Source of the DNA: DATNPH01 sp036703315
GTDB lineage: Bacteria > Cyanobacteriota > Cyanobacteriia > Cyanobacteriales > Coleofasciculaceae
DNA: 64,000 nt
Direction: 5' to 3'
Assembly (NCBI GenBank): GCA_036703315.1
Contig: DATNPH010000205.1
Location: 1-64,000, forward strand
Each line of letters opens with the position of its first letter. Within the stretch, counting starts at the first letter, position 1. Positions 33,030 through 42,850 of this stretch are shown here, in pieces. The notes beneath the pieces are model-generated. The model worked only from the letters and a program-made list of their open reading frames with translations, searched no databases and was not told the DNA's origin. The position numbers and the translations under genes are program-made.

Positions 33030-34292
33030 TCATCCCCTGGCAACTGAAAGCTTTTCAGTAAGTGCTTCTTGCAGGAGTGCTGCTTTGTCAGTTTGTTCCC
33101 AAGGTAGATCTAAATCCGGGCGTCCAAAGTGACCATAAGCCGCAACATCCTGATAAAAGCGACCACCGCGTAATCCGGGTAGGCGACGCAAATTGAATGC
33201 CTGGATAATCCCAGCTGGGCGCAATTCAAAATGCTGCTGCACTAACTCCAGCAAGCGTTCTTCTTCTACCGTACTGGTACCAAAGGTATCAATCATCAGG
33301 CTGACTGGTCGAGCCACACCGATCGCATAGCTCAGCTGCACTTCACACTTGTGAGCCAAACCGGCTGCAACAATATTCTTGGCAACGTAACGAGCCGCAT
33401 AAGCAGCAGAGCGGTCTACTTTCGTAGGGTCTTTCCCAGAAAAGGCACCGCCGCCATGACGAGAATAGCCACCGTAGGTATCCACGATAATTTTACGACC
33501 GGTAAGACCAGCGTCTCCCTGAGGACCACCAATGACAAATTTGCCGGTCGGGTTGACAAGGAAGCGAGTGCTGTCATCTGGCTTGATGCTAACTTCTGAA
33601 AAAACTGGTTCTACGACAGCTGACCAGAGGTCTTCTTTTATCTTTGCCTGAACCTGTGCCTCATCAGTAATACCGTCAATTGTTGCCGCATGCTGAGTAG
33701 AAATTAGGATTGTGTCAATTCCTACTGGGCGTCCCTCTTCGTAGGCAACGGTAATTTGAGTTTTGCCATCCGGTCCCAAGTAAGGTAGTTGACCTGCTTT
33801 TCGCACAGCTGCCAGACGTCGTGCAACTCGATGTGCCAGACTGATCGGCAAGGGCATCAATTCGGGAGTCTCATTGCAGGCAAAGCCAAACATCAGACCT
33901 TGATCGCCAGCGCCAATCTTGTCTAATTCATCATCACTCATCTCCTCCCGAGTTTCCTGGGCAGTAGTAACGCCTTGAGCAATGTCAGGAGATTGCTGAT
34001 CCAAAGCCACCAAGACAGCGCAACTGTTCGCAGAAAAGCCGTTATCAGCGTTGATGTAGCCAATTTCAGCAATTTTCTTGCGTACCAAATCAACATAGTT
34101 GATTTGGGCATTGGAGGTGATTTCACCAGTAATGAGCACCAAGCCAGTGTTGACGACAACTTCTGCGGCAACACGGCTATGATCATCTTTAGTCAGTAAA
34201 GCATCTAAGATCGTGTCAGAAATCTGATCGCAGATTTTGTCAGGATGACCTTCGGTAACTGATTCAGAGGTAAATAGGTAGCGACGAGTCAA
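33030..34292 (-). CDS. metK: S-adenosylmethionine synthetase
   Basis: The 420-residue enzyme makes S-adenosylmethionine from methionine and ATP. It has FTSESVTEGHPDKICDQISD (His18-type ATP site), GAGDQGLMFGFA near residue 126, the P-loop-like GGAFSGKDPTKVDRSAAY near residue 277 and DLPWEQTD near the C-terminus. Length and motifs are normal for cyanobacteria, which carry about 415-420 residues. The ATG at 34292 is followed by TRRYLFTSES. The upstream region holds a MITE-like inverted repeat at 34345-34440; no SAM riboswitch fold is recognised. Confidence 0.98.
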   Translation of the reverse strand: MTRRYLFTSESVTEGHPDKICDQISDTILDALLTKDDHSRVAAEVVVNTGLVLITGEITSNAQINYVDLVRKKIAEIGYINADNGFSANSCAVLVALDQQSPDIAQGVTTAQETREEMSDDELDKIGAGDQGLMFGFACNETPELMPLPISLAHRVARRLAAVRKAGQLPYLGPDGKTQITVAYEEGRPVGIDTILISTQHAATIDGITDEAQVQAKIKEDLWSAVVEPVFSEVSIKPDDSTRFLVNPTGKFVIGGPQGDAGLTGRKIIVDTYGGYSRHGGGAFSGKDPTKVDRSAAYAARYVAKNIVAAGLAHKCEVQLSYAIGVARPVSLMIDTFGTSTVEEERLLELVQQHFELRPAGIIQAFNLRRLPGLRGGRFYQDVAAYGHFGRPDLDLPWEQTDKAALLQEALTEKLSVARG

Positions 34293-34344
34293 CGATAACT
34301 TCTCCTTGAATGGGGGATAGACCGATGAAGGGTTGGACTAGTTT

Positions 34345-34440
34345 TATACCAATTCACTGTAACTTTGATACAGATGGTTCTAGTCAACTGGTTAGTCGCA
34401 GACTCCTGATCTGTATCAAGCATTTAGTGAAATGGTGTTA
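34345..34440. mobile_element. MITE-like inverted-repeat element upstream of metK
   Basis: Arms of about 31 bases, ATACCAATTCACTGTAAC...TTGATACAGAT (34346-34374) and its imperfect complement ATCTGTATCAA...TTTAGTGAAATGGTGTTA (34409-34440), enclose about 35 bases. TA dinucleotides flank both ends, as for elements mobilised by IS630/Tc1-type transposases. The element is too short to encode a transposase. Confidence 0.6.
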
Positions 34441-34745
34441 GGCACCGCACCCCTAGAATAACTAAAGTTAGCTTGCAATCATAACAGCATTTGCACTTTT
34501 TACGCAGAGCAGCCAACCGCTCTTAAGAGAATCTTTAACGAGTCAAAGGCAAAAGCCAACCTCAATGCGTCTGATCTTCAATGGTAGGAGGAATTTTTTA
34601 AAATGAACTTGTTCGCCTAGCGGTTCTCGGTTGAGTGCAATACGCTCTTATCTTCCTTGCTTCCAAGAGCCGCTTTCCCAGAATCTCTGTATTTTCTCCA
34701 ACAGAGAACGGTTATACTAGCACTCGCTTCTACCAGCTGCTGTAA

Positions 34746-36428
34746 CTACTGGATGTTACATTCTACAATTCTCGCCGCAATAGAAGAGCAGACCAAATCC
34801 CATCTCCCCAACACAATGCTATCCAACCCTCCTGCTGGAAGATGACCAAGGGGGGCAGCCTTTGGGTCAAAGGTGAGATCACAGTAGTTTAGCCAGTTGC
34901 CTTTCACACGCCAGCCGACGCGATCGCCAAAATGGCACCAGGTCACATAGTCGATGGTACTTCTAGCACCAACACTGTCCCAAATCTGCTTTTGAATACT
35001 AAAACCAAAGCGCCCATTGCTGTACTCTACCCAGGCTCGGTCAATGAGATGAAGGTCTTGACAAGGAAATTTTTTGAAATCTTCTGTTCTCATCCAGCCT
35101 TCTTGTTCTCGACCTGATGCCCGAAGCAAGATAATTGTAGTTTCTAAATCAGCCTCTTTCCATTTTCCGACAGCTAGTAGCTGGCACAGCCGACTGTAAT
35201 CTACTCCTATTGTTGAAATCAGATCAGGGGGAGAAGTTAGTTCGGGATTAGGAAAATCAGTACCTCCTCTGGGGATTATGGGCGATGGGGAGTGAGGAGT
35301 AGGGGGAGAGGGATCTACTAGGTTTGATAGTGGGTTAGGTTCCACGGCGCTGGCACTAACGTTAGTTTCAGCTACGTTAGCGAAGTCAGCCGTAGGGGAG
35401 GGTTGTACACTAACGGTGGAGTTAGCTGTTTCACTATTCCCTACTCGTTCTGGACTTCGTCCCGCTTGCTCGCTGATGCTGCGCCCGCTAACGCTAAGAC
35501 TAAAGCTTTGATGCCCACTCCCTTTTACAGCCTTGAGGTCTTGCAGCACCTCATCGGCAGATTGATAGCGATTTTTCGGTAAATCCTGGAGCAGTTTGTC
35601 TAAAATTTCACCTAGCTGAGGGTTGATGGTTATGCCTTCTGGTAGGTGCTCTCGCCACTTCCAGCGACCTTCCATCGGATCGTAGGCTTCATCAAAGCCG
35701 TCTCCTTCAGGAAATCGTTGCATGAGTAGACAAACGCAGGTAACCCCCAAACTGTAGAGATCGCTGGCTGGGTAAGCTTGACCACGCATTTGCTCTAAGG
35801 GTGTAAATCCTGCTGTGCCAACTTTTGTACCTACTTTACCGAGAAGTGTTCCTGTTGCCATTTTGGAGACACCGAAATCAATCAGTACAAATCTGCCATC
35901 CTTGTGACGGCGCATAATGTTTCCTGGCTTGATGTCTCGGTGAATGACGCCGTGATCGTGGATAAACTTGAGGACTGGCAGCATATCAGCCAGGAGCTGG
36001 CTAATCTTTTGTTCGCTGAAGCCTCCCTCAGTTGCTAATTCTTGCCTCAAATCCTGACCATCGATCAATTCCTGTACTAGGTATAGGTGTTTCTCTTGTT
36101 CAAAGTAGGCTAGTAGCCTGGGAATTTGAGGATGCTCTCCCAGTTGTAGCAGCCGCACTGCCTCTTGGTAAAACATGTCAGTTGCTTTGTGCAGTGCTAC
36201 GGGTTCGGCTTGAATGTCTGGCGAGGGAGAAAACTGCTTCACCACGCAGGGCAAGTTCATACAGTCTTGATCAACTGCCAGATAAGTTCTGCCAAAGCCG
36301 CCGCTACCGAGAAATTTGAGCACATGGTAGCGGTTTTTGAGTATTAGTTGAAAGCCGCAACTTTGGCAAAATTTATAGCCATCAGGATTGAGGCGATCGC
36401 GACAGTGAGGATTGAGGCAGTAGATCAT
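34746..36428 (-). CDS. Serine/threonine protein kinase with zinc ribbon and C-terminal GUN4 domain
   Basis: The 560-residue protein opens with a zinc-ribbon-like C4/C9 and C21/C24 (CLNPHC, CQSCGF). A Hanks-type kinase follows (about 33-300) with glycine loop GSGGFGRTY, catalytic HRDIKPGNIM, DFG in VLIDFGVSK and the APE-like GFTPLEQMRG. A Ser/Pro-rich linker (about 320-400) contains a heptamer-repeat tract. The C-terminal part (about 408-550) is GUN4 (DYSRLCQLLAVGKWKEAD, WVEYSNGRFGFSIQKQIW), the tetrapyrrole-binding domain that activates Mg-chelatase. Kinase-GUN4 fusions are common in filamentous cyanobacteria. It may sense tetrapyrrole; this is inference. Confidence 0.93.
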   Translation of the reverse strand: MIYCLNPHCRDRLNPDGYKFCQSCGFQLILKNRYHVLKFLGSGGFGRTYLAVDQDCMNLPCVVKQFSPSPDIQAEPVALHKATDMFYQEAVRLLQLGEHPQIPRLLAYFEQEKHLYLVQELIDGQDLRQELATEGGFSEQKISQLLADMLPVLKFIHDHGVIHRDIKPGNIMRRHKDGRFVLIDFGVSKMATGTLLGKVGTKVGTAGFTPLEQMRGQAYPASDLYSLGVTCVCLLMQRFPEGDGFDEAYDPMEGRWKWREHLPEGITINPQLGEILDKLLQDLPKNRYQSADEVLQDLKAVKGSGHQSFSLSVSGRSISEQAGRSPERVGNSETANSTVSVQPSPTADFANVAETNVSASAVEPNPLSNLVDPSPPTPHSPSPIIPRGGTDFPNPELTSPPDLISTIGVDYSRLCQLLAVGKWKEADLETTIILLRASGREQEGWMRTEDFKKFPCQDLHLIDRAWVEYSNGRFGFSIQKQIWDSVGARSTIDYVTWCHFGDRVGWRVKGNWLNYCDLTFDPKAAPLGHLPAGGLDSIVLGRWDLVCSSIAARIVECNIQ

Positions 36429-36626
36429 ACCTGGGAACGATTCACCTGAGTAGATCTATGGTAGAGCTTCCCCAATCGAAAATCCTCTTCCCTGTTATTT
36501 GAAAGATGCCATGAAAAGTCAGATCTTAGTGCCATGCACTTTAAGATACAACCTTTCTTATCGGGTGCAATTAATGATTCTCCCAAAATCAACTAAGCTT
36601 TAGGGTTAGGAGTAGAAGGAACGGTT

Positions 36627-37943
36627 GTGGCTTTTAAAGTTGGTTTACTAGGACTAGGGACAGTTGGCACGGGAACGGCACAAATTTTGCTGAACTCAAC
36701 TGGGCGTCACCCACTGCTGCAAGAGATAGAAATTCATCGGGTGGGAGTGCGATCGCTCGACAAACCAAGAGATGTCCAACTCCCGCCAGACGTTCTAACA
36801 ACAGACATAGAGGCGATTGTCACTGATCCAGCTGTTGACATTGTTGTCGAAGTGATGGGGGGTCTAGAACCGACGCGATCGCTTATTCTCAAAGCAATTG
36901 CCCACGGGAAACATATCGTTACCGCTAACAAGGCAGTAATTGCCCGGTATGGCGCTGAAATTTTCACCGCGGCGGCGGAAGCGGGAGTCTACGTCCTCTT
37001 AGAAGCCGCTGTTGGGGGCGGTATCCCAGTGATTCAACCCCTCAAGCAGTCTTTAGGCGTCAATCGAATTCGTCGTATCACTGGCATTGTCAACGGCACA
37101 ACCAATTACATCCTGACTCGGATGCAGACTGAAGGTGGAGAGTTTGATGACATCCTCAGCGATGCTCAAAACCTTGGTTACGCTGAGGCTGATCCTACTG
37201 CTGATGTCGATGGTTTGGATGCGGCTGATAAGATTGCCATTTTGGCGTCGTTAGCCTTTGGAGGACGAATTAAATTGCCAGAGGTTTATTGTGAAGGGAT
37301 TCGCAATGTGAGTGCAGCAGATATTGCTTATGCCCAAAAACTAGGGTTTGTTATCAAACTACTAGCTGTGGCAAAGCGAGAGGAAACCGTTCTAGTGGCT
37401 GATGCTCCAGATTCGGAAACACTTCAGGTCAGAGTTCATCCCACGCTTGTACCGCAAATTCATCCTCTCGCCAGTATCAGCGGTGTCTACAATGCGATTT
37501 TAGTGGAAGGCGAACCCATTGGACAGGTGATGTTCTTTGGTCCTGGTGCTGGTTCTGGACCAACTGCCAGCGCCGTGGTGTCGGATATTGTGAACATTGC
37601 CGCCGTTCTGAAAACAGCTGGGGAGACTCACCAATTGCATCCCCTGTTGAGCTGTACTCATCAACACTATTGCGCGATCGCTCCTATATCGGAACTTGTC
37701 ACTCGCTTTTATGCGCGTTTTCTCACTAAAGACCGTCCCGGTGTGATTGGCAGCTTGGGTACCTGCTTTGGTGAGTACAACGTTAGCCTAGAGTCTGTCG
37801 TGCAGACCGGCTTCCGAGGAGAGTTGGCTGAAATTGTCGTCGTTACTCACGATGTCCGTGAAGGTAACTTTCGAAAGGCTCTCGATAAAATTCGCACTCT
37901 AGAGGCTGTAGATAGCATTGCCAGTATTTTACGAGTACTTTGA
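36627..37943 (+). CDS. hom: Homoserine dehydrogenase
   Basis: The 438-residue enzyme reduces aspartate semialdehyde to homoserine on the threonine/methionine pathway. It has an N-terminal NAD(P) Rossmann motif GLLGLGTVGTG, the TANKAVIARYG motif near residue 98, the GGGIPVIQPLKQ segment, the catalytic region LGYAEADPTADVDGLDAADK near residue 188 and a C-terminal ACT domain (about 355-435) for threonine feedback. The GTG at 36627 gives MAFKVGLLGLG with the Rossmann motif at the usual position; GGAAC and AGGAGTAGAAGG lie upstream. Confidence 0.97.
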   Translation: MAFKVGLLGLGTVGTGTAQILLNSTGRHPLLQEIEIHRVGVRSLDKPRDVQLPPDVLTTDIEAIVTDPAVDIVVEVMGGLEPTRSLILKAIAHGKHIVTANKAVIARYGAEIFTAAAEAGVYVLLEAAVGGGIPVIQPLKQSLGVNRIRRITGIVNGTTNYILTRMQTEGGEFDDILSDAQNLGYAEADPTADVDGLDAADKIAILASLAFGGRIKLPEVYCEGIRNVSAADIAYAQKLGFVIKLLAVAKREETVLVADAPDSETLQVRVHPTLVPQIHPLASISGVYNAILVEGEPIGQVMFFGPGAGSGPTASAVVSDIVNIAAVLKTAGETHQLHPLLSCTHQHYCAIAPISELVTRFYARFLTKDRPGVIGSLGTCFGEYNVSLESVVQTGFRGELAEIVVVTHDVREGNFRKALDKIRTLEAVDSIASILRVL

Positions 37944-38077
37944 AAGTTAGCAGGTTGACGTCTAGAAGGTTTAGTTGCCTGAGGCCTTCTTATGGTGTCA
38001 AGTAGATGCCGAAGCGTTAAGTCGGTTGATAGATTTGAAGTTTGTTCTAAAATTTCAACCTTTCAACTATCTGACTA

Positions 38078-38812
38078 ATGAGTGCTCACTGGTTTCCCAT
38101 GCTTTCCGCAATTTTTTGGCTGCTTTCCCTAACTGTCGGCACTAAAGCTAATTCTGCTAATGTGCTACCTTTAGCTCCTGACAGACCAGCTGCCGCTCAA
38201 GTAGTCCATACATCCCTCCCAGAAAGTACCCCAGCGATGGCTGCTGCTGAATCGATTGTTAACCTCCCCACACCTGCTGGGACTAGTTGCAAGGTGAATG
38301 AGTGTCAACCGCAACTCCAACAGGTCATTATCTCAGGGGTGAACTGGACAGCACAGGAACCCCAGAGTGTCGAAACTGATACTGGCTTTGTTGGTTATCC
38401 CTTACCGTTAGTAGCACCAGTGGCACTAAACTTCGGCTGGCATCAGAATCCTAGTACTGGGCAAGCCAAGTTCCACAGTGGCATAGATTTACTGGCAAGC
38501 GTTGGGACATCTGTGCTGTCAGTTGAGGAGGGAACCGTAGCCTTCGCTGGTATACGAGGTAATTACGGTCATTTAGTGGTTGTCAATCACCAAGGGGGAC
38601 GCCAAACCCGCTATGCTCATCTCAAAGATGTGAATGTGATAACGGGTCAGAAGGTTAAGACAGGAGATACTCTGGGAACAGTTGGTGCAACCGGACGTCC
38701 TGATACAGACAAACCACATCTACATTTTGAAGTTCGCTACAATTCCCCAGAGGGTTGGGTTGCTCAGGATCCAGAACTAAGCCTCAAGCCAAGACCGACG
38801 GCGCAAAGTTAA
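38078..38812 (+). CDS. M23 family (LytM-type) cell-wall endopeptidase
   Basis: The 244-residue precursor has a hydrophobic N-terminal segment (FPMLSAIFWLLSLTVGTKA) that acts as a signal or anchor. A low-complexity stretch follows. The C-terminal LytM domain (about 115-235) has zinc ligands in HSGIDL (H-x3-D) and HLHFEVRY, plus VVVNHQGGRQTRYAHL. All are intact, so it is probably an active peptidoglycan endopeptidase in the periplasm. The ATG at 38078 follows AT-rich DNA. It is separated from hom by about 130 bases with a heptamer-like repeat. Confidence 0.9.
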   Translation: MSAHWFPMLSAIFWLLSLTVGTKANSANVLPLAPDRPAAAQVVHTSLPESTPAMAAAESIVNLPTPAGTSCKVNECQPQLQQVIISGVNWTAQEPQSVETDTGFVGYPLPLVAPVALNFGWHQNPSTGQAKFHSGIDLLASVGTSVLSVEEGTVAFAGIRGNYGHLVVVNHQGGRQTRYAHLKDVNVITGQKVKTGDTLGTVGATGRPDTDKPHLHFEVRYNSPEGWVAQDPELSLKPRPTAQS

Positions 38813-39165
38813 ACACTGAGAATAAGGAGTGGGGGAAGAAAAATTTTCAATCTTCTTTTGTGTACGACGTTCATAAATGTCGCTTTTCAAATTGTCACAT
38901 TTCGTAAAAAATGCTAAGTGTAGCAGTTGCAAAGGTGGCATATAGCGCCGAAACTTTTCCTGCCACAAAAGAGCTGTTACCTTTGCCACAAAAGGAGTAA
39001 AGCCTTGCTTTGGAAAAGTATTTCTCTTTGGTAGCCATTAATCACTAGAACTAATAACCAATGACTTCTAATAGCCCAGTAAAAAAATTGGCTGCTAGAC
39101 TAGCAACATTGCCTTTTTAAATCACAAACTAGGGAAAAAAATCGAGAGACTTCCCAACCCTTCCT
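38813..39165. other. Intergenic region, no gene seen
   Basis: This 353-base stretch has A-rich DNA and no coding frame of note. The minus-strand open frame at 38777-38989 overlaps the peptidase end and has no family features. The 3' part would hold the promoter of the MFS gene. Confidence 0.5.
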
Positions 39166-40413
39166 ATGTTTCCAGCTGAACCTCCTGCTCTGGAGAGTGG
39201 ATTTCGCGCCCTGCTGAAGAACAAACCCTTTATGATACTGTGGTTTGGGCAGGTAGTGTCCCAGATAGCAGACAAAGTCTTTTTTGTTTTGCTAATTGCT
39301 CTACTAGAAACCTATCACTCGCCACCAGCTTTTCAAAATTCCATGCGCTCTGCTCTGATGCTGGCTTTTACGCTCCCAGCAATTCTGTTTGGCTCAGCGG
39401 CAGGGATTGTTGTTGACCGCTTTCCCAAGAAGCAGATGATGATTGCTACTCACTTGATTCGTGCAGTACTGATGCTCGCAATCATGCTATTGCCAAAGCA
39501 ATTTGTCATTCTGTTGGTTATTACATTTTTAATTTCTAGCGTGACGCAATTTTTTGCTCCAGCTGAGCAGGTGGCTATTCCTCTGTTGGTGCGACGGGAA
39601 AATTTGATGTCAGCCAATGCCCTATTTACTACAACGATGATGGGTTCTTTGATTGTTGGTTTCGCAATTGGAGGGCGAGTGTTAAGCTTTGTAAAAACTT
39701 TAGGAGGAGAAAGCAGTCAAGATTTTTTTGTTGCCGGTTTGTACTTTATCGCCGCTATCAGTTGCTTGTTCATTACCATTAAAGAACCAAAAATTAGCAA
39801 GAACACGTTAGCAATTCATCCCTGGAAGGATTTTAAGGAAGGCCTGCACTATCTTAGGAAAAATTGCTTGGTCAGGAATGCGATGGTGCAACTGACGATT
39901 TTATATTCGGTCTTTGCGGCTTTAACTGTACTGGCGGTTAATTTGGCACAAAGAATTGGTCTGGCTGAATTTGGCGATCTGTTAGCCGCCGCAGGAATTG
40001 GCTTAGTCTTTGGTGCTGGAATATTGGGACACTGGGGCGATCGCTTCCATCATAAGCCTTTACCCTTGATGGGTTTTCTGTGTATGGCTTTTGTCTTGGC
40101 GGTATTCAGTTTCACTAATTACATTTGGCTAGGGTTGGCACTAAGTGCAGTGTTGGGTTTAGGAGCTTCTTTAATTGGTGTACCAATGCAAACCCTGATT
40201 CATGCTTCTACACCGGAATCAATGCGAGGCAAGGTATTTGGATTTCAAAATAATGTAGTGAATATTGCCCTAAGTGTCCCTCTAGCAGTGGCTGGCCCCT
40301 TGACTGACGCCGTCGGCTTACGGACTGTACTGGTAGGCATGAGCCTCATTGTCGGTGTAGCGGGCGTATGGGCGTGGCGCAACACTGGCAGTGTATTACA
40401 GGATGTTATCTAA
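39166..40413 (+). CDS. MFS transporter
   Basis: The 415-residue protein has about ten to twelve membrane segments spread over its length. The MFS loop 2-3 motif is present (GIVVDRFPKKQMM near residue 82), and a repeat-type motif starts the second half (GILGHWGDRFHHKPLP near residue 283). It resembles the DHA3/enterobactin-exporter-like group, for which no substrate can be inferred. Residues 1-20 are cytoplasmic. It ends 86 bases before the bidirectional hairpin shared with glgA. Confidence 0.88.
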   Translation: MFPAEPPALESGFRALLKNKPFMILWFGQVVSQIADKVFFVLLIALLETYHSPPAFQNSMRSALMLAFTLPAILFGSAAGIVVDRFPKKQMMIATHLIRAVLMLAIMLLPKQFVILLVITFLISSVTQFFAPAEQVAIPLLVRRENLMSANALFTTTMMGSLIVGFAIGGRVLSFVKTLGGESSQDFFVAGLYFIAAISCLFITIKEPKISKNTLAIHPWKDFKEGLHYLRKNCLVRNAMVQLTILYSVFAALTVLAVNLAQRIGLAEFGDLLAAAGIGLVFGAGILGHWGDRFHHKPLPLMGFLCMAFVLAVFSFTNYIWLGLALSAVLGLGASLIGVPMQTLIHASTPESMRGKVFGFQNNVVNIALSVPLAVAGPLTDAVGLRTVLVGMSLIVGVAGVWAWRNTGSVLQDVI

Positions 40414-40498
40414 GACGCAAACCAATTTTTTTATTTTACGTATCAAGAAATACAGAAAGTTTCTTTTGTATTACATAAGACTGAAATCTGCCTGTTGC

Positions 40499-40531
40499 AC
40501 TTGCATGGGGCACAACGCCCCATGCAAGTTT
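40499..40531. terminator. Bidirectional hairpin between MFS gene and glgA
   Basis: ACTTGCATGGGGC pairs perfectly over 13 bases with GCCCCATGCAAGT around an ACAAC loop. Both genes converge on it, which suggests a shared terminator; the T-tract is short on each side. Confidence 0.7.
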
Positions 40532-40548
40532 AGTAAAGCTAGAGATAT

Positions 40549-41979
40549 CTAACCGACAATACCAGCTAGCGCTTGCTCTGGCTGTACCTCTGCGGGTTCA
40601 TCTTGAGGCAGTCCCAAGATTTCTTTGTACATCTTGATGTACTCAACTGCTGAATTATCCCAGCTGAAGTTTTCCCTCATGCCTCGTTGCTGTAAGGTCT
40701 GCCATTGGTCTTTGAAGCGGAAAGCCTCAGTGGTACGAGCCATTGCTGTGTAGAAGTCTAACGGCTCATAGCGGTCAAAGCAATAACCGGTGCCAGTTTG
40801 ATTAACGGGATCATGGTGGGAAACAGTATCGACAAGACCGCCAGTACGCCGCACAATTGGGACACAGCCATAACGCATAGCAAGCATTTGACTAATGCCA
40901 CAGGGTTCAAAGCGCGAAGGCATCAAGAAGGCGTCGCTACCAGCATAGATGCGTCGGGAGAGGGCGTCGTTAAACAGGAGTTGGGCGGACATCCGACCTT
41001 GATAGCGGGATGCCATCTGCCACATTTGGGTTTCGTAATAGCGATCGCCTGTACCCAGTAAAATAAATTGACTATCGGTGTAAGCAAGGAAGCGATCAAG
41101 AACCTGGATGAGCAGGTCAATACCTTTTTGGTCTACCAACCGGGTCACCATCCCCATGAGAAAGGTAGCGGAGTTCACTTGCAAGCCGATTTCTTCTTGC
41201 AAAGCGATTTTGTTGGCACGGCGTTGCTCAATCGTATCAGCCGTAAAGTTTTGAGTAATGTATTTGTCCGTCTCTGGATTGTAGCTTTCGGTATCAATCC
41301 CATTGACAATGCCGACTATTTTACCGCTGATAAAAGACATCAAGCCTTCTAGGGTTTCGCCGTATTCAGCCGTTTGGATTTGCTGAGCATAGGTAGGAGA
41401 AACGACGCTTACCCGGTCAGCAAATTGAACAGCCGCCGCCAATGTATTATGACCTTGCATGTACCAAGGACACCAAGTCATCTGCTCCAATCGCCAGCGC
41501 CATGGCCCTTGATAGGCGAGGTTATGAATCGTGAAGACAGTGCTAATATCTGGATCTTGGTGCATCCATACTGGAATCATGCCCGTATGCCAGTCGTGGC
41601 AGTGAATGATCTGGGGCTTCCAGTAGTTCCAAGCAAACTCAGCCGCACCATTAGAAAATAAGGTAAACCGCCAGTCTTCATTTTCCCCAGCGTAAATATT
41701 ACGACCTAAGAAAGCCGGATGCCCAAATAGGTACAGAGGAACATCAGAACCCGGTAAAACTGTCTCGTAGACAGAAAAACTCTCAAACATGGCATTTCCC
41801 GACCAGATGGGTTCGCTAGGGACTTGCATCTTATCGGGTAAAAAGCCATAGTAGGGCAGGAAAATCCGCACATCATGCCCCATCTGCCTTAAGACTTTCG
41901 GTAATGCCCCCACAACATCTCCCATACCCCCTACTTTGGCAATGGGCGCGGCTTCGGCAGCAACGAATAGAATTCTCAT
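40549..41979 (-). CDS. glgA: Glycogen synthase
   Basis: The 476-residue GT5 enzyme extends glycogen from ADP-glucose. It shows the ADP-glucose lysine motif KVGGMGDVVG (K15, with Met for the usual Leu), the catalytic region YNAYHDWHTG-type IIHCHDWHTGMIPVW near residue 134, the second half SEX motif SRFEPCGISQMLAMRYG near residue 370 and RRTGGLVDTV. The KVGGMGDV form is typical of one of the two cyanobacterial GlgA paralogues (GlgA1-like). The ATG at 41979 gives MRILFVAAEAAPIAKVGG. Monocistronic, converging on the MFS gene. Confidence 0.97.
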   Translation of the reverse strand: MRILFVAAEAAPIAKVGGMGDVVGALPKVLRQMGHDVRIFLPYYGFLPDKMQVPSEPIWSGNAMFESFSVYETVLPGSDVPLYLFGHPAFLGRNIYAGENEDWRFTLFSNGAAEFAWNYWKPQIIHCHDWHTGMIPVWMHQDPDISTVFTIHNLAYQGPWRWRLEQMTWCPWYMQGHNTLAAAVQFADRVSVVSPTYAQQIQTAEYGETLEGLMSFISGKIVGIVNGIDTESYNPETDKYITQNFTADTIEQRRANKIALQEEIGLQVNSATFLMGMVTRLVDQKGIDLLIQVLDRFLAYTDSQFILLGTGDRYYETQMWQMASRYQGRMSAQLLFNDALSRRIYAGSDAFLMPSRFEPCGISQMLAMRYGCVPIVRRTGGLVDTVSHHDPVNQTGTGYCFDRYEPLDFYTAMARTTEAFRFKDQWQTLQQRGMRENFSWDNSAVEYIKMYKEILGLPQDEPAEVQPEQALAGIVG

Positions 41980-42309
41980 GTTTAGTTTTGTCGGCTATTA
42001 GGTGTTTTAGTTAGCAATGCTTTAGTCATACTACCCAAAAGAGTGCATAATCTTTTTTTGGGCTTGGAGGCAATCATTCTTACAACTTGCTTTGTCGATA
42101 ATACTCCTAAGTTTGACTTTACAAAACATCTTGCAGCTGTATGACTATGCTATGTGTCTGAAATCGATGAGCCACATTAGCACCATAAATAGAACTCGAT
42201 CATCATGACTCAAGAAGCTGACGCCACTGACTGAGTTCATAAGTTTGCCAACTCCTAACAAAAGTGATAAAGCCAAAGGCAGGGCAAACAAGAACACTCT
42301 TGCCTAGAA

Positions 42310-42420
42310 TCTACCGTATTCTCCATACCTTGACGGTAATACCTGATGGCACTGGCAAGGATTTGTCCATCTGGACTAAAAGCAAGAGTGGCAGAGTCAG
42401 GATTTCCAGAGCCTATTTTT
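42310..42420 (-). pseudogene. WD40-repeat fragment
   Basis: On the minus strand one frame reads NPDSATLAFSPDGQILASAI, the hallmark of a WD40 blade strand (AFSPDGQxLAS), with no surrounding open frame. It is a scrap of a beta-propeller gene in the decayed region upstream of glgA. Confidence 0.55.
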
Positions 42421-42424
42421 CTCT

Positions 42425-42523
42425 ATGACCAGTCTGCTAGAAATCAAAGTAGCCATTAAACAGTTTCCAGAACTTAATGCTCGTAAACTGTTTAATGGCT
42501 TCAATACCTATTTGGATGAGTGA
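42425..42523 (+). pseudogene. Possible antitoxin-like remnant (32 codons)
   Basis: A short frame from ATG 42425 reads LEIKVAIKQFPELNARKLF and ends at TGA 42521. It lies back to back with the PIN-domain scrap. It has no recognisable domain, and only its neighbour suggests a toxin-antitoxin link. Confidence 0.2.
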
Positions 42524-42533
42524 AGTGATCGCA

Positions 42534-42632
42534 TTATTTAGCGAAATTTTCCCAAAATAGTCCTGGCACTTGTTCAAAATCCTGTTGATTGCGCGTCACC
42601 AAGATTGAGTTAACGTATTGAGTCACACCGCC
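42534..42632 (-). pseudogene. PIN-domain (VapC-like) toxin, C-terminal fragment
   Basis: The minus strand reads QYVNSILVTRNQQDFEQVPG and then LFWENFAK before a TAA at 42534. LVTRNxxDF and the closing W-E-N are typical of the VapC C-terminus, where the aspartate completes the metal site. Upstream sequence does not form the rest of the PIN domain. It is a dead toxin gene. Confidence 0.6.
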
Positions 42633-42850
42633 TCAGACTCAGGGACATTAAGCTCTCTATTTCGCTCACGGCCATAGGCTTAACATATTCTGCAACTTCA
42701 TCCAGTCATAGATTACATCTCAAAAGTTGCGAAACATTTAGGGCAGGACGTGTTTGGTCAATGTGAGCGCTGTTTTGAGCTAACTTGTGCTTAGATGCGA
42801 TCGCTCTTTTCCACCAAAGTTGTTGCAAGAGCGATCGCACTATCAAGGTT

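Noticed and set aside
34293..34745. SAM riboswitch upstream of metK
   Set aside because: The only strong structure is a TA-flanked inverted repeat. No SAM-I, SAM-II or SAM-V core motif could be seen.
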